This document shows positions 53,311-61,564 of a stretch of 64,000 nt of DNA, one piece after another. The number at the start of each line of letters is the position of its first letter. Position 1 is the first letter of the stretch. The DNA lies in the NCBI RefSeq assembly GCF_900099685.1, contig NZ_FNDW01000006.1:186001-250000 (forward strand), written 5' to 3'. The DNA comes from Chryseobacterium taeanense. GTDB taxonomy: Bacteria; Bacteroidota; Bacteroidia; Flavobacteriales; Weeksellaceae. The position numbers and the translations under genes were made by a program. The notes beneath the pieces are model-generated. The model was not told the origin of the DNA. It did no database searches and worked only from the letters and a program-made list of their open reading frames with translations.

Positions 53311-54971
53311 GATGTTTCATTTTTTTATTTCTCAGCATCAACCTTATCCTTAACCTTATCTCCTGCGGTGTAAGAAAATCCATAAAACACATTCCAGATG
53401 TAAAACAATATTCCCTTAAAATTCCGGAAGTTCATACAATCAACGATTCAACCTTTAGCTTTAATCAAAATTATTTAACGAAAAATAAGCAGCAGCTTTG
53501 GGAATTATACATTAAAGGAAATCCTTTACAGTTGGGGTATAACAACGGTGCTTTAACGCAAAATTTGATGCAGAAACAGGAAGAAATTTTCTTTTCAAAA
53601 GTGGAAGGTTTTGTTCCGTCGAAGTTTAAACAAAATTTATTGAGAGGTTTTCTGAAATGGTATAACCGGAAAATGTATCTGAATGTAAGGGAAGATTATC
53701 AGGCAGAATTGTATGGTTTATCTCAATATTCATCGGATAAATATAATTTTATTTCTCCAAAATTCCTGAGAAGTATGTATCTGCATGGCGCTCACGATAT
53801 CGGCCATGCAATGCAGGATCTGATGATGGTAGGCTGCACCTCTCTTGCGGTCTGGAACGAAAATACAGAAGACGGAGATTTGCTGATCGGCAGAAATTTT
53901 GACTTCTATGTAGGTGATGATTTTGCCAAAAATAAACTGATCGAGTTCGTAGAATCCGAAGATGGAATTCCTTATATGTCTGTTGCCTGGCCGGGAATGA
54001 TTGGCGTGGTTTCAGGAATGAATAAAGAAGGAATTACCGTAACTATCAATGCCGGAAAATCTAAAATTCCGTTAACGGCTAAAACACCGATTTCTTTGGT
54101 TACAAGAGAAATTTTACAATATGCTACAACTATTGATGAAGCAATTGCGATTGCAAAAAAACGAAAAGTTTTTGTTTCAGAATCTATTTTGGTAGGAAGT
54201 GCAAATGATAAAAATGCCGTGATTATTGAGGTTTCACCAGATAATTTTGGAGTATTTAAGGTTGAAAATACAAGCCGTGTCTTCTGTACCAATCATTTCC
54301 AGTCGGATGCTTACAAAAATGATAAAAGAAATCAGAAGCATATTCTGGAAAGCCATTCCGAATACCGTTACGAAAAACTACAGGAACTTTTACAGGAAAA
54401 TAAAAAGCTCAATCCTGAAAAAATGGCTGCTGTTTTAAGAGATAAGTCAGGGCTGAAAGGTGAAAAAATCGGATATGGCAACGAAAAAGCACTTAATCAG
54501 TTACTCGCACATCATGCAATCATCTTTTCGCCTCAGAAAAAGCTTGTGTGGGTTTCTGCAAATCCTTATCAGTTGGGAGAATTTGTATGTTATGATTTGA
54601 ATGAAATTTTTTCCGATCAAAGACTGAAAAATGGAAAGTTTTCAAAATCTGAATTAAATATTCCAAAAGATCCTTTTTTAGATTCTGAAGAATTTAAAAA
54701 TTATGAACAGTTCAAAAGAATGAGTTCAGAAGTAAATAATGCGATTGATGGAGAAATTGCTATGAGAAACGATTCTATTTCCTATTATCAATCGCTGAAC
54801 CCGGATTTTTGGCTGGTTTATTATCAGGCAGGAAAATATTATTTTAACAAAAAAGAATACTCTAAAGCGAAAGTTGAATTCGAAAAAGCTCTGACAAAAG
54901 AAATCACAACAGTTCCCGACAAAAAAAATGTGGAAAAATATTTACATAAAACACTTAAGAGATTGAAATAA
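53283..54971 (+). CDS. C45-family autoproteolytic acyltransferase/hydrolase (lipoprotein)
   Basis: About 562 aa from the ATG at 53283; a GTG at 53211 would add 24 residues. The shorter start gives a normal lipoprotein signal, with Cys in NLISCG about 28 residues in. The conserved GCTSLAVWNE segment carries the nucleophile Cys of the C45 (acyl-coenzyme A:6-aminopenicillanic acid acyltransferase) family, followed by IGRNFDFY. The C-terminus has a TPR-like repeat (FWLVYYQAGKYYFNKKEYSKAKVEFEKAL). In a flexirubin setting it may esterify the polyene with a resorcinol partner, which is inference. Last gene of the block. Confidence 0.85.
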   Translation: MDCFFRRNVRCFIFLFLSINLILNLISCGVRKSIKHIPDVKQYSLKIPEVHTINDSTFSFNQNYLTKNKQQLWELYIKGNPLQLGYNNGALTQNLMQKQEEIFFSKVEGFVPSKFKQNLLRGFLKWYNRKMYLNVREDYQAELYGLSQYSSDKYNFISPKFLRSMYLHGAHDIGHAMQDLMMVGCTSLAVWNENTEDGDLLIGRNFDFYVGDDFAKNKLIEFVESEDGIPYMSVAWPGMIGVVSGMNKEGITVTINAGKSKIPLTAKTPISLVTREILQYATTIDEAIAIAKKRKVFVSESILVGSANDKNAVIIEVSPDNFGVFKVENTSRVFCTNHFQSDAYKNDKRNQKHILESHSEYRYEKLQELLQENKKLNPEKMAAVLRDKSGLKGEKIGYGNEKALNQLLAHHAIIFSPQKKLVWVSANPYQLGEFVCYDLNEIFSDQRLKNGKFSKSELNIPKDPFLDSEEFKNYEQFKRMSSEVNNAIDGEIAMRNDSISYYQSLNPDFWLVYYQAGKYYFNKKEYSKAKVEFEKALTKEITTVPDKKNVEKYLHKTLKRLK

Positions 54972-55200
54972 TTCACTTTAGGTATCTGTTGAATTTTTTA
55001 ATTATAGCATATAACTAATGTGTTGGTGAATGTTTCGTTGATTTTTATTTTCTTTACTTTTTTATTTGATGGTTTGAATAGAATTTCATAAATAAGCTTT
55101 TAATTTTGTTTTATTTTAATAAAATCGCATTTTTTATTAATAAAAATTTGTTTTTATTTAAATTTATTATTTATATTCGTTTTTTATAAATCGTTAATGA
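54972..55200. other. 229-bp AT-rich gap before the dihaem cytochrome gene
   Basis: Very AT-rich, with no ORF, no clear promoter box and no hairpin recognised. Confidence 0.5.
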
Positions 55201-56295
55201 ATGAAAAAAATCTATCTGCTTTCTTTAATTTGCTTTCTGTGCTTAATATCTTGTAAAAACGACGAAAAAATTGAAAGTGTAGAAACTGAAAGTTCTTTTG
55301 TTAATTTTAATATTGATGCCGTTCCGTATGCGAAATTATCAACGTATATGTTTTTTACGGGAGATCTGAAAAATTTACAGCCTAACGGAAAAGTTGTCCC
55401 TTACGAGCCAGCAAGCGCACTTTTTACCGATTACGCACTTAAGAAAAGATTTATCTGGATGCCGGGCGGTGTGAAAGCGACTTATGATACCGACGACAAA
55501 ATCCTTAATTTTCCGTTAGGAACGGTTCTCATCAAGCATTTTTACTACAATACCATCCAGCCTGGAAATACGACAAAGATTATTGAAACAAGGCTAATGA
55601 TTAAGAAATCAACCGGTTGGATTTTTGCAGAATATCTTTGGAATGATGCTCAGACAGAGGCAGAATTGGTTACCGGTAGCGATTTTACAAGCGGAAGTTC
55701 TAAAAACATAACTTTTAAAAAAGAGACAGGTGAGAATATCACTACAGACTACAGAATCCCTTCAGAAACTGAGTGTTTAGCCTGTCATAAACTGGATAAT
55801 AAACCCATTCCGATCGGGGTAAAACCTCAGAATTTAAATGTGTCTTATAATTATCAGAGTGGAATTAAAAATCAGCTGCAAAAACTCGTGGAGGAAGGTT
55901 ATCTGCAAAGCTATCCGTCTAATATTGTTTCCACGGTGAATTATAAAGACACCAGTAAACCTCTGGATATTCGTCTGCGGTCTTATCTTGATATCAACTG
56001 TGCCCATTGCCATCAGGATAATGCAAGGTGCGATTACAGGGCCATACGTTTAAGTTTCAATCAGACATCAAACCTGTCAAAATTAGGTGTTTGTGTGATG
56101 GCAGATGAGCCTATAAATCCATCATTAGAAAGAATTATTACTCCCGGAAATCCCGCGAAATCGGTAATGCATTTCAGGCTTAGCTCAGTAAATGAGAGTA
56201 ACAGAATGCCTTTGTTGGGAAGAACGATCGTTCATGATGAAGGGGTAGAACTTTTGCAACAATGGATTTCTTCTTTAAATCAAACTTGTCCATAA
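55201..56295 (+). CDS. SO2930-family dihaem c-type cytochrome lipoprotein
   Basis: 364 aa. A lipobox (CLISCKND) marks the N-terminus. Two CxxCH haem sites are visible: CLACH around residue 194 and CAHCH around residue 261. This layout matches the SO2930-type dihaem proteins, which act in extracytoplasmic electron transfer but have no firm assignment. It is followed 29 bp later by the VCBS-repeat T9SS protein, with which it may be co-expressed. Confidence 0.88.
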   Translation: MKKIYLLSLICFLCLISCKNDEKIESVETESSFVNFNIDAVPYAKLSTYMFFTGDLKNLQPNGKVVPYEPASALFTDYALKKRFIWMPGGVKATYDTDDKILNFPLGTVLIKHFYYNTIQPGNTTKIIETRLMIKKSTGWIFAEYLWNDAQTEAELVTGSDFTSGSSKNITFKKETGENITTDYRIPSETECLACHKLDNKPIPIGVKPQNLNVSYNYQSGIKNQLQKLVEEGYLQSYPSNIVSTVNYKDTSKPLDIRLRSYLDINCAHCHQDNARCDYRAIRLSFNQTSNLSKLGVCVMADEPINPSLERIITPGNPAKSVMHFRLSSVNESNRMPLLGRTIVHDEGVELLQQWISSLNQTCP

Positions 56296-56324
56296 TAACT
56301 AATAATAACAAAAACTTCTAATTC

Positions 56325-58337
56325 ATGAAAAAAATATTCCCCCTTTTTGTTTTATTATTGAATAGCACATGGGTAATTGCACAATTGACATGTGCCACAG
56401 CAATTTCTGTCGACCTGGGAACGATTACTGCTCCTAGTGTTACGGGAGATCCACCAGCAACGGCGTGTACATTGGGTACACCGGGTACAAAAGGTTTATG
56501 GTATAAATATACAGCTACGGAAAATAAAAATATCAGAGTTAAAACTTCATTAGCGGGGCAAAGTGCCGATACCCGTCTTATTGTATTTACAGGAAGTTGT
56601 GGTGCGTTGAATTGTCTCACTGCCAATGATGATTCTACAGGAACATTTTCTGAGGTTACTTTTAGTGCTGTTGCCGGAACAACGTATTATATTGTATTTG
56701 ATAATAAATTCTCTTCGGCAGGTTTTAATATTACACTTTCTGAAGTGGTTGTAGTGCCCGACCGTTTGTCTTTTGTGACACAGCCGGTATCAGTAGCCGG
56801 AACTTTTAATAACTGTATTGTAGACATGAACGGAGATTATCTTGATGATATTGTCTCCGTGGTAAGTGCGACTCAGATTGTGATTTCTTATCAGCAGTCC
56901 GATGGTACTTTTAACAATGTGGCTTATACAGTTCCTTCTACCATAATAACTCCTTCTTGGAGTATTGCGGCAGGTGATTATGATAACAATGGTTTTAATG
57001 ATCTTGTCTATGGTTCAGGAAGCGGAATCGCTTTTTTAAAGGCAAATTCTGATGGTACGGCCTATACTTCCGACAGAAAACAACAGTCTTTTCTGGTTCA
57101 GAGAACCAATTTTATAGATATTAATAATGACGGAAGATTGGACGCGTTCGTTTGTGACGACAATGCGCCGAACAGGTATTATATGAATGACGGCACCAAT
57201 ATGAATCATAATCAGGGTGGTTTGGGAGATTTCCCTTCCGGAGGTAACTATGGATCTATCTGGATCGATTATGATAACGACGGCGATATGGATCTTTTTA
57301 TTGCAAAATGTAGCGGAGGAGGTTCCGGCCCCGGTGGAAATATAGACGAACTTCACCGGAATAACGGGGATGGAACTTTCACCAATGTTGCAGCTACGGC
57401 TAATATGGCAAATCCTACCCAAACTTGGTCTACAGCGTGGGGAGATTTCAACAATGACGGATGGATGGATGCTGTAGTAGGAATCAACTCCACCAGCAAC
57501 GGCTTTAGCAAAGTGATGAAGAATAACGGAGACGGAACATTTACCGATAAATCAGCTGGCTCAGGTTATGATAGCAATAATGCTTTAAGCAGGGAATATG
57601 TAGCTCATGATTTTGATAATGACGGATTTTTGGATGTATTGGGAGCGGGAAATACAATTATGTTCGGAAATGGTGATTTTACATTTACCCCAAATGCAAA
57701 TCCTTACAGCCTGAATAATTTCGACAGGCCAATAGGGGATTTAAATAATGATGGATTTCTTGATATTCAGAATGGTAATGTCATCATGATGAATGCTGGA
57801 AATACAAACAAATGGCTGAAAGTGACGCTTAAAGGCACTCAAAGCAACCGAAACGGAATCGGAGCCAGAGTGGAAATTTACGGATCCTGGGGAAAACAAA
57901 TCAGAGATATACAAAGTGGAACCGGCTTTGGAAACATGAGTACTTTGAATGCCCATTTCGGAATCGGTCAGGCTACGGCTATTACAAAGGTTATTGTAAG
58001 ATGGCCTTCCGGAATTGTAGATGTTATCAATAACGTTACGCCTAATACAACATTAAATGTAGTGGAAGGTTCTTTTCTGGAAACTAAAGAGTTACAGACT
58101 GCTTTACAGCTTTTCACGTTATATCCTAATCCTGTTGATGATATTGTTTATTTCAGGACTCAAAAAGATTTTATTCCGGTGGAAGCCAGAATATATGATC
58201 TTACCGGAAGACTTGTTCTGCAAACCAAAGTTGAGAGAGATTCAGTTTCTGTAAAAGAATTAAATACGGGCAACTATATGTTTGTTTTAACAGATAAAAA
58301 TGGAAAAACCCAGTCGCAAAAGCTAACGGTAAAATAG
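56325..58337 (+). CDS. VCBS/FG-GAP and UnbV-domain T9SS protein
   Basis: 670 aa. Signal peptide, then several FG-GAP/VCBS-type repeats with Ca-binding-like DxDxDG motifs (for example NNDGRLDAF, NDGWMDAV and DNDGFLDVL), an ASPIC/UnbV domain (GIGARVEIYGSWGKQ, RWPSGIVDVI) and a type A T9SS sorting domain (LYPNPVDD to the end). The protein should be secreted and exposed on the cell surface. The repeats form a propeller; no catalytic residues were recognised. It is paired with the dihaem cytochrome. Confidence 0.9.
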   Translation: MKKIFPLFVLLLNSTWVIAQLTCATAISVDLGTITAPSVTGDPPATACTLGTPGTKGLWYKYTATENKNIRVKTSLAGQSADTRLIVFTGSCGALNCLTANDDSTGTFSEVTFSAVAGTTYYIVFDNKFSSAGFNITLSEVVVVPDRLSFVTQPVSVAGTFNNCIVDMNGDYLDDIVSVVSATQIVISYQQSDGTFNNVAYTVPSTIITPSWSIAAGDYDNNGFNDLVYGSGSGIAFLKANSDGTAYTSDRKQQSFLVQRTNFIDINNDGRLDAFVCDDNAPNRYYMNDGTNMNHNQGGLGDFPSGGNYGSIWIDYDNDGDMDLFIAKCSGGGSGPGGNIDELHRNNGDGTFTNVAATANMANPTQTWSTAWGDFNNDGWMDAVVGINSTSNGFSKVMKNNGDGTFTDKSAGSGYDSNNALSREYVAHDFDNDGFLDVLGAGNTIMFGNGDFTFTPNANPYSLNNFDRPIGDLNNDGFLDIQNGNVIMMNAGNTNKWLKVTLKGTQSNRNGIGARVEIYGSWGKQIRDIQSGTGFGNMSTLNAHFGIGQATAITKVIVRWPSGIVDVINNVTPNTTLNVVEGSFLETKELQTALQLFTLYPNPVDDIVYFRTQKDFIPVEARIYDLTGRLVLQTKVERDSVSVKELNTGNYMFVLTDKNGKTQSQKLTVK

Positions 58338-58363
58338 AAAGTATTAGGCTTAATTAAATAATT

Positions 58364-58394
58364 ACTGCAAGGTCAAATGGCTTTGCAGTTTTTA
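58364..58394. terminator. Terminator between the VCBS protein and GLPGLI genes
   Basis: ACTGCAA (58364-58370) pairs with TTGCAGT (58383-58389), followed by a T run. The genes are convergent. Confidence 0.75.
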
Positions 58395-58397
58395 ATA

Positions 58398-59261
58398 TCA
58401 ATCGCAGGTTGTCTTTAATTCTATAGGGTCTTTAAAAAAATTCATGGCTTCCCATTCTTTTTTATTAAATGCATCTTTTACTTCACGGCTGTTAACATCT
58501 TTTCCATTTATTACATAAGTTGTTTTCTCTGTATTAAGATTTTCCAGCACCATAGATGGTTGTTTTCGATAGTTGCTCCAAAATGTGTCCCATTGTTTGG
58601 GTGTTAAATTGGCTACCTTGGAAGAACCGAAATTACGATGCCCAATATCATTATTTTCTTTTGTGATCGATTTTATTTCGAAAAGATAATTTTCTTCGGC
58701 ATCCTGAATTTTTAATATAAGTCCGGGAAGTCCGAAGAATTTATAAGGTCCATCCATGATTGGGATTTCACGGGTAAACCATGCTGTCCATTTTCTCCCT
58801 CCAAATTCACAAACTGCTTTCTGAGTATCGTAACCTAGAATTTTTTCAGGGGTATTTGATTTTATTTTCCAATGTATAGGGCAGGTGTATGTTACTGAAA
58901 GTAGTTTTACGTATGCTTTTTCTTCTACAATTATTTTATTGTCAGCAGGGTTTTTGATGATCAAAGAACGAAATAAAGATTCTTTTTCATCAGACGGAAG
59001 CCGCAAAGGCCCTCTGCTATTATTTTTACTGTAATCGTTTATTATTTTTGTTTTTAAGGAATCTGCTCTGAATTTTTTATAAGATTCAAAAAAAGACTGA
59101 TTATCTTTCGTAATCAGTGCACAGAGTTCATTATTAAATTCTGAACTTTTTTTCTCTGATTTCCATTTAAAATCATAAATAATTTTATATGATTGTGCCT
59201 TGGAATTAATAAATACTACTAGGAGAAGTATCAGAATTGGCCTGAATAATCTTGTTTTCAT
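58398..59261 (-). CDS. GLPGLI-family protein
   Basis: 287 aa with a signal peptide (to about NSKAQ). The literal family motif FGLPGLILKIQD lies in the middle, after the LGYDTQKAVCEFGGRKWTAWFT segment. The function of GLPGLI proteins is unknown; they often sit next to peptide or TonB-related genes in Bacteroidetes. Its start overlaps the end of the HTTM gene by 56 bp, so it belongs to that unit. It ends close to a terminator. Confidence 0.85.
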   Translation of the reverse strand: MKTRLFRPILILLLVVFINSKAQSYKIIYDFKWKSEKKSSEFNNELCALITKDNQSFFESYKKFRADSLKTKIINDYSKNNSRGPLRLPSDEKESLFRSLIIKNPADNKIIVEEKAYVKLLSVTYTCPIHWKIKSNTPEKILGYDTQKAVCEFGGRKWTAWFTREIPIMDGPYKFFGLPGLILKIQDAEENYLFEIKSITKENNDIGHRNFGSSKVANLTPKQWDTFWSNYRKQPSMVLENLNTEKTTYVINGKDVNSREVKDAFNKKEWEAMNFFKDPIELKTTCD

Positions 59262-60123
59262 GGTAATAATTAAAATAATATGATGTTAGGTTCCATACGA
59301 TCATTATGGAAGAGAAAAAGAAAAGGTTAAAGCTCAGAACAATGCCCAGATGCATTGAGATGGTAAGCATAAGCCAAATCTTTCTCGTTTTATTTATATT
59401 GATAAAGATAGGATAAAAAAGCTCAATAATAATTACTCCCCATCCAAGTACAATATAAAAAATGGGATTTTGTATATGGTTTCCGATTTCTACAAAGCTA
59501 TAAAGGTTCGGCAGGTGAACCGCTTTCCATACTGACTCTCCATTCCACCAGTTAAATCCCAAAATCTTATCTAACCCTGAAAAAAAATAGGCAAGACACA
59601 AGTGTATTTGTATCAATCTTTTGCATAGTGTTATTGATTGCTTACTCTCGGAAAATGTCGGGAATAATTTTTTTTGAATTGAAAAATAGGAACTTGAAGG
59701 GAAAATTACAATATAAAATAAAGACATACTTGTGAAAAAATCGGCGCCATAAAAGAAGAGGCTTCCGGATTTTATAAATGAAATCTGCAAAATGATAAGG
59801 GCTATGGCACTAAGCCTGCTAAAAAAGCCCGAAATGACCATCAGACAAAGAAAAATGTAGGAAAACTTGAAAAATAGGATAGATTGATAGTCATCAAAAA
59901 AGTTATTTAAAAATAATAATATACTTTCTACGGTAAGAATATGATATGCACCATAAATGGTGTGTAGTTCCAAAGGAATAATGCTGCTATTCGTATAAAG
60001 CAAATCAAAATCATTCCAGAAAGATAAGAAATGCATAAGAACAATAATTCCTATAGAAACTCTGAAAAAAACAATAAAATCAGGAGTAAAAGATTTTGAG
60101 AAGAAATTGTTTAGTGCTTTCAT
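59206..60123 (-). CDS. HTTM-domain membrane protein (SdpB-like)
   Basis: 305 aa with about 8 predicted membrane segments. The conserved QIHLCLAYFFSGLDKILGFNWWNG segment matches the HTTM (horizontally transferred transmembrane) family, which includes SdpB, the membrane partner in maturation of the Bacillus SDP killing factor, and vitamin K-dependent carboxylases. It overlaps the SdpA-like gene by 4 bp (ATGA) and the GLPGLI gene by 56 bp, so all three are translated as a unit. The enzyme activity is not established; the carboxylase function is unlikely without the larger domain. Confidence 0.82.
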   Translation of the reverse strand: MKALNNFFSKSFTPDFIVFFRVSIGIIVLMHFLSFWNDFDLLYTNSSIIPLELHTIYGAYHILTVESILLFLNNFFDDYQSILFFKFSYIFLCLMVISGFFSRLSAIALIILQISFIKSGSLFFYGADFFTSMSLFYIVIFPSSSYFSIQKKLFPTFSESKQSITLCKRLIQIHLCLAYFFSGLDKILGFNWWNGESVWKAVHLPNLYSFVEIGNHIQNPIFYIVLGWGVIIIELFYPIFININKTRKIWLMLTISMHLGIVLSFNLFFFSSIMIVWNLTSYYFNYYHENKIIQANSDTSPSSIY

Positions 60124-60650
60124 CTTATTTCATCAATTTTTATTAAGTGTTCTTTTTTAGTATTAATTTCGCCCAGCCTTGGATATTCATATAAGTAAAC
60201 TGTGGTAGTAAATTTAGAATTGTACTTTTTTTCAAACATTTTATTAATTCGTTTAAGAATAATTTTGTTTGCTGCCATTTTGTCTTCATTCTTTTTATTT
60301 CCGAAATTATTAAAGAAGATAGCATTTGCGCTTATGAAACGCGTCTTACCCTCATTTGTATGTAAAAGTTCTGAAGAATTATACACATTGTGCGAATCTT
60401 CACTATAAATAACAAAATTGCTGGAAACATTGGGCGCAAAAAAACCGTATCCGGTGTCAAAGCCAGTATAAGTGAAAATGGGATTTCTATATAGGACACT
60501 ATTGTTTACTCTTTCTGCTATTTTAGGTTGGTTGTATTCATAAAATTCGCAGAAGCTTGAGATCGTTGTTAGTATTCCTGTAGCAAATACTTTAAGAATA
60601 ATTATCAGAAATATGGTAATTTCTATTTTATTTGGTTTGCGAGACATCAT
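60120..60650 (-). CDS. Membrane-anchored protein, possible SdpA-like
   Basis: 176 aa. One N-terminal membrane helix (residues ~9-30) and a soluble body with the stretch TGYGFFAPNVSS near residue 70. This YGFFxP-type motif and the pairing with an HTTM protein resemble the SdpA family of the SDP peptide system. Similarity is judged by eye and is weak, so this is an inference. It is the first gene after the hairpin that follows the peptide gene. Confidence 0.5.
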   Translation of the reverse strand: MMSRKPNKIEITIFLIIILKVFATGILTTISSFCEFYEYNQPKIAERVNNSVLYRNPIFTYTGFDTGYGFFAPNVSSNFVIYSEDSHNVYNSSELLHTNEGKTRFISANAIFFNNFGNKKNEDKMAANKIILKRINKMFEKKYNSKFTTTVYLYEYPRLGEINTKKEHLIKIDEIR

Positions 60651-60676
60651 TAACGATTTTGCTGGTTATTTTATAA

Positions 60677-60710
60677 AGACAGGGAAGCAACATTGTTGCG
60701 CTCCCTGTCT
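60677..60710 (-). terminator. Strong intra-operon hairpin (attenuator-like)
   Basis: AGACAGGGA (60677-60685) pairs with TCCCTGTCT (60702-60710), and GCAAC (60687-60691) pairs with GTTGC (60695-60699), making a 14-bp stem with two small bulges. On the minus strand it is followed by TTTATAAAAT, a partial T tract. It lies between the peptide gene and the SdpA-like gene. Confidence 0.75.
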
Positions 60711-60719
60711 AAGATTAAA

Positions 60720-61016
60720 TTATTGATAACGTGCAATAATTAACTTGATTTGAGCCGTTGTTTGAGCATCATCCGGAAAATCTCTGTACCTTGTTGTACA
60801 CTCATTGCTCATAGCTTGGTAATCACAAACGGACCAACCTACTAAACTTTGAGCAAGGAAATTTAGGTCAGCAGCTTTTACAAGTTGTGTATTTGTAACA
60901 GTTACCGTTTTTCCTGATACTGTTATTACGGGTCCTAGTTTTTTGTTGTTAGTTCCTGTGAAAGACATTAGTGAAATTGCTAAAACTCCAGCTGATGCAA
61001 GAAGAATTTTTTTCAT
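60720..61016 (-). CDS. Small secreted peptide precursor with two cysteines
   Basis: 98 aa. A clear signal peptide (KKILLASAGVLAISLMSFTG) is followed by a ~75-residue mature part containing exactly two cysteines in VCDYQAMSNEC, an arrangement (CX8C) that could form one disulfide. No family is recognised. Its place in front of SdpA-like and SdpB-like genes, behind a hairpin that would favour high expression of the first gene only, fits the precursor role of SdpC-like toxins or other secreted peptides. This is inferred from context. Confidence 0.7.
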   Translation of the reverse strand: MKKILLASAGVLAISLMSFTGTNNKKLGPVITVSGKTVTVTNTQLVKAADLNFLAQSLVGWSVCDYQAMSNECTTRYRDFPDDAQTTAQIKLIIARYQ

Positions 61017-61086
61017 GGCTTTAAAATTTTGAAATTAAAAATTTGATTGATTGACACTATTAATATTCATCTTTATGTATTGCGCA

Positions 61087-61323
61087 CTACACTTCAGATG
61101 AATGATAATTATTTTTTAATTTCCATTGCTGTCCGTCCTTTACCGGTGGATCAGTTGGAGGTATTTTGTCTATGGTGTCGCTTTTTGATGTTTCAGAGTT
61201 CTTTTTGTTGATCTTTATCAGATCTTCTGTGGTAGATTCATTTGAATTGTCATCTTGTCTGCACGAATTCAATATTGGAATAAATATCATTACTAAAATG
61301 GCGATTTGAAAATGCTTTTTCAT
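61087..61323 (-). CDS. Small lipoprotein (about 78 aa)
   Basis: I place the start at the ATG at 61323, which gives a lipoprotein signal with Cys in ILNSCRQ; the frame runs further upstream to 61392. The mature part is charged and ends in DPPVKDGQQWK..., a motif I recall from other small Chryseobacterium lipoproteins. It lies 70 bp before the peptide gene on the same strand. It might be an immunity or accessory lipoprotein of that system, but this is a guess. Confidence 0.6.
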   Translation of the reverse strand: MKKHFQIAILVMIFIPILNSCRQDDNSNESTTEDLIKINKKNSETSKSDTIDKIPPTDPPVKDGQQWKLKNNYHSSEV

Positions 61324-61564
61324 GGTTCTGTTATTTAAGGTGTTGAGATAGAGCTTATTCCGGTTTTGAAAAGTTAGGGCAAATAATGTCACATGAAAAA
61401 CAACATTTGTCTCTATGGGGGAATTGATACGTGCTTATTTGCGAATTAACACATATAATCTTCTATTCTAAGCCCTATTAATACAAGGTTTGATTAAAAT
61501 TATTCTAAATACAGTGATAATTTGTGTATTTTCTTTATTTTTATATTGAAAACTAATATTATTT

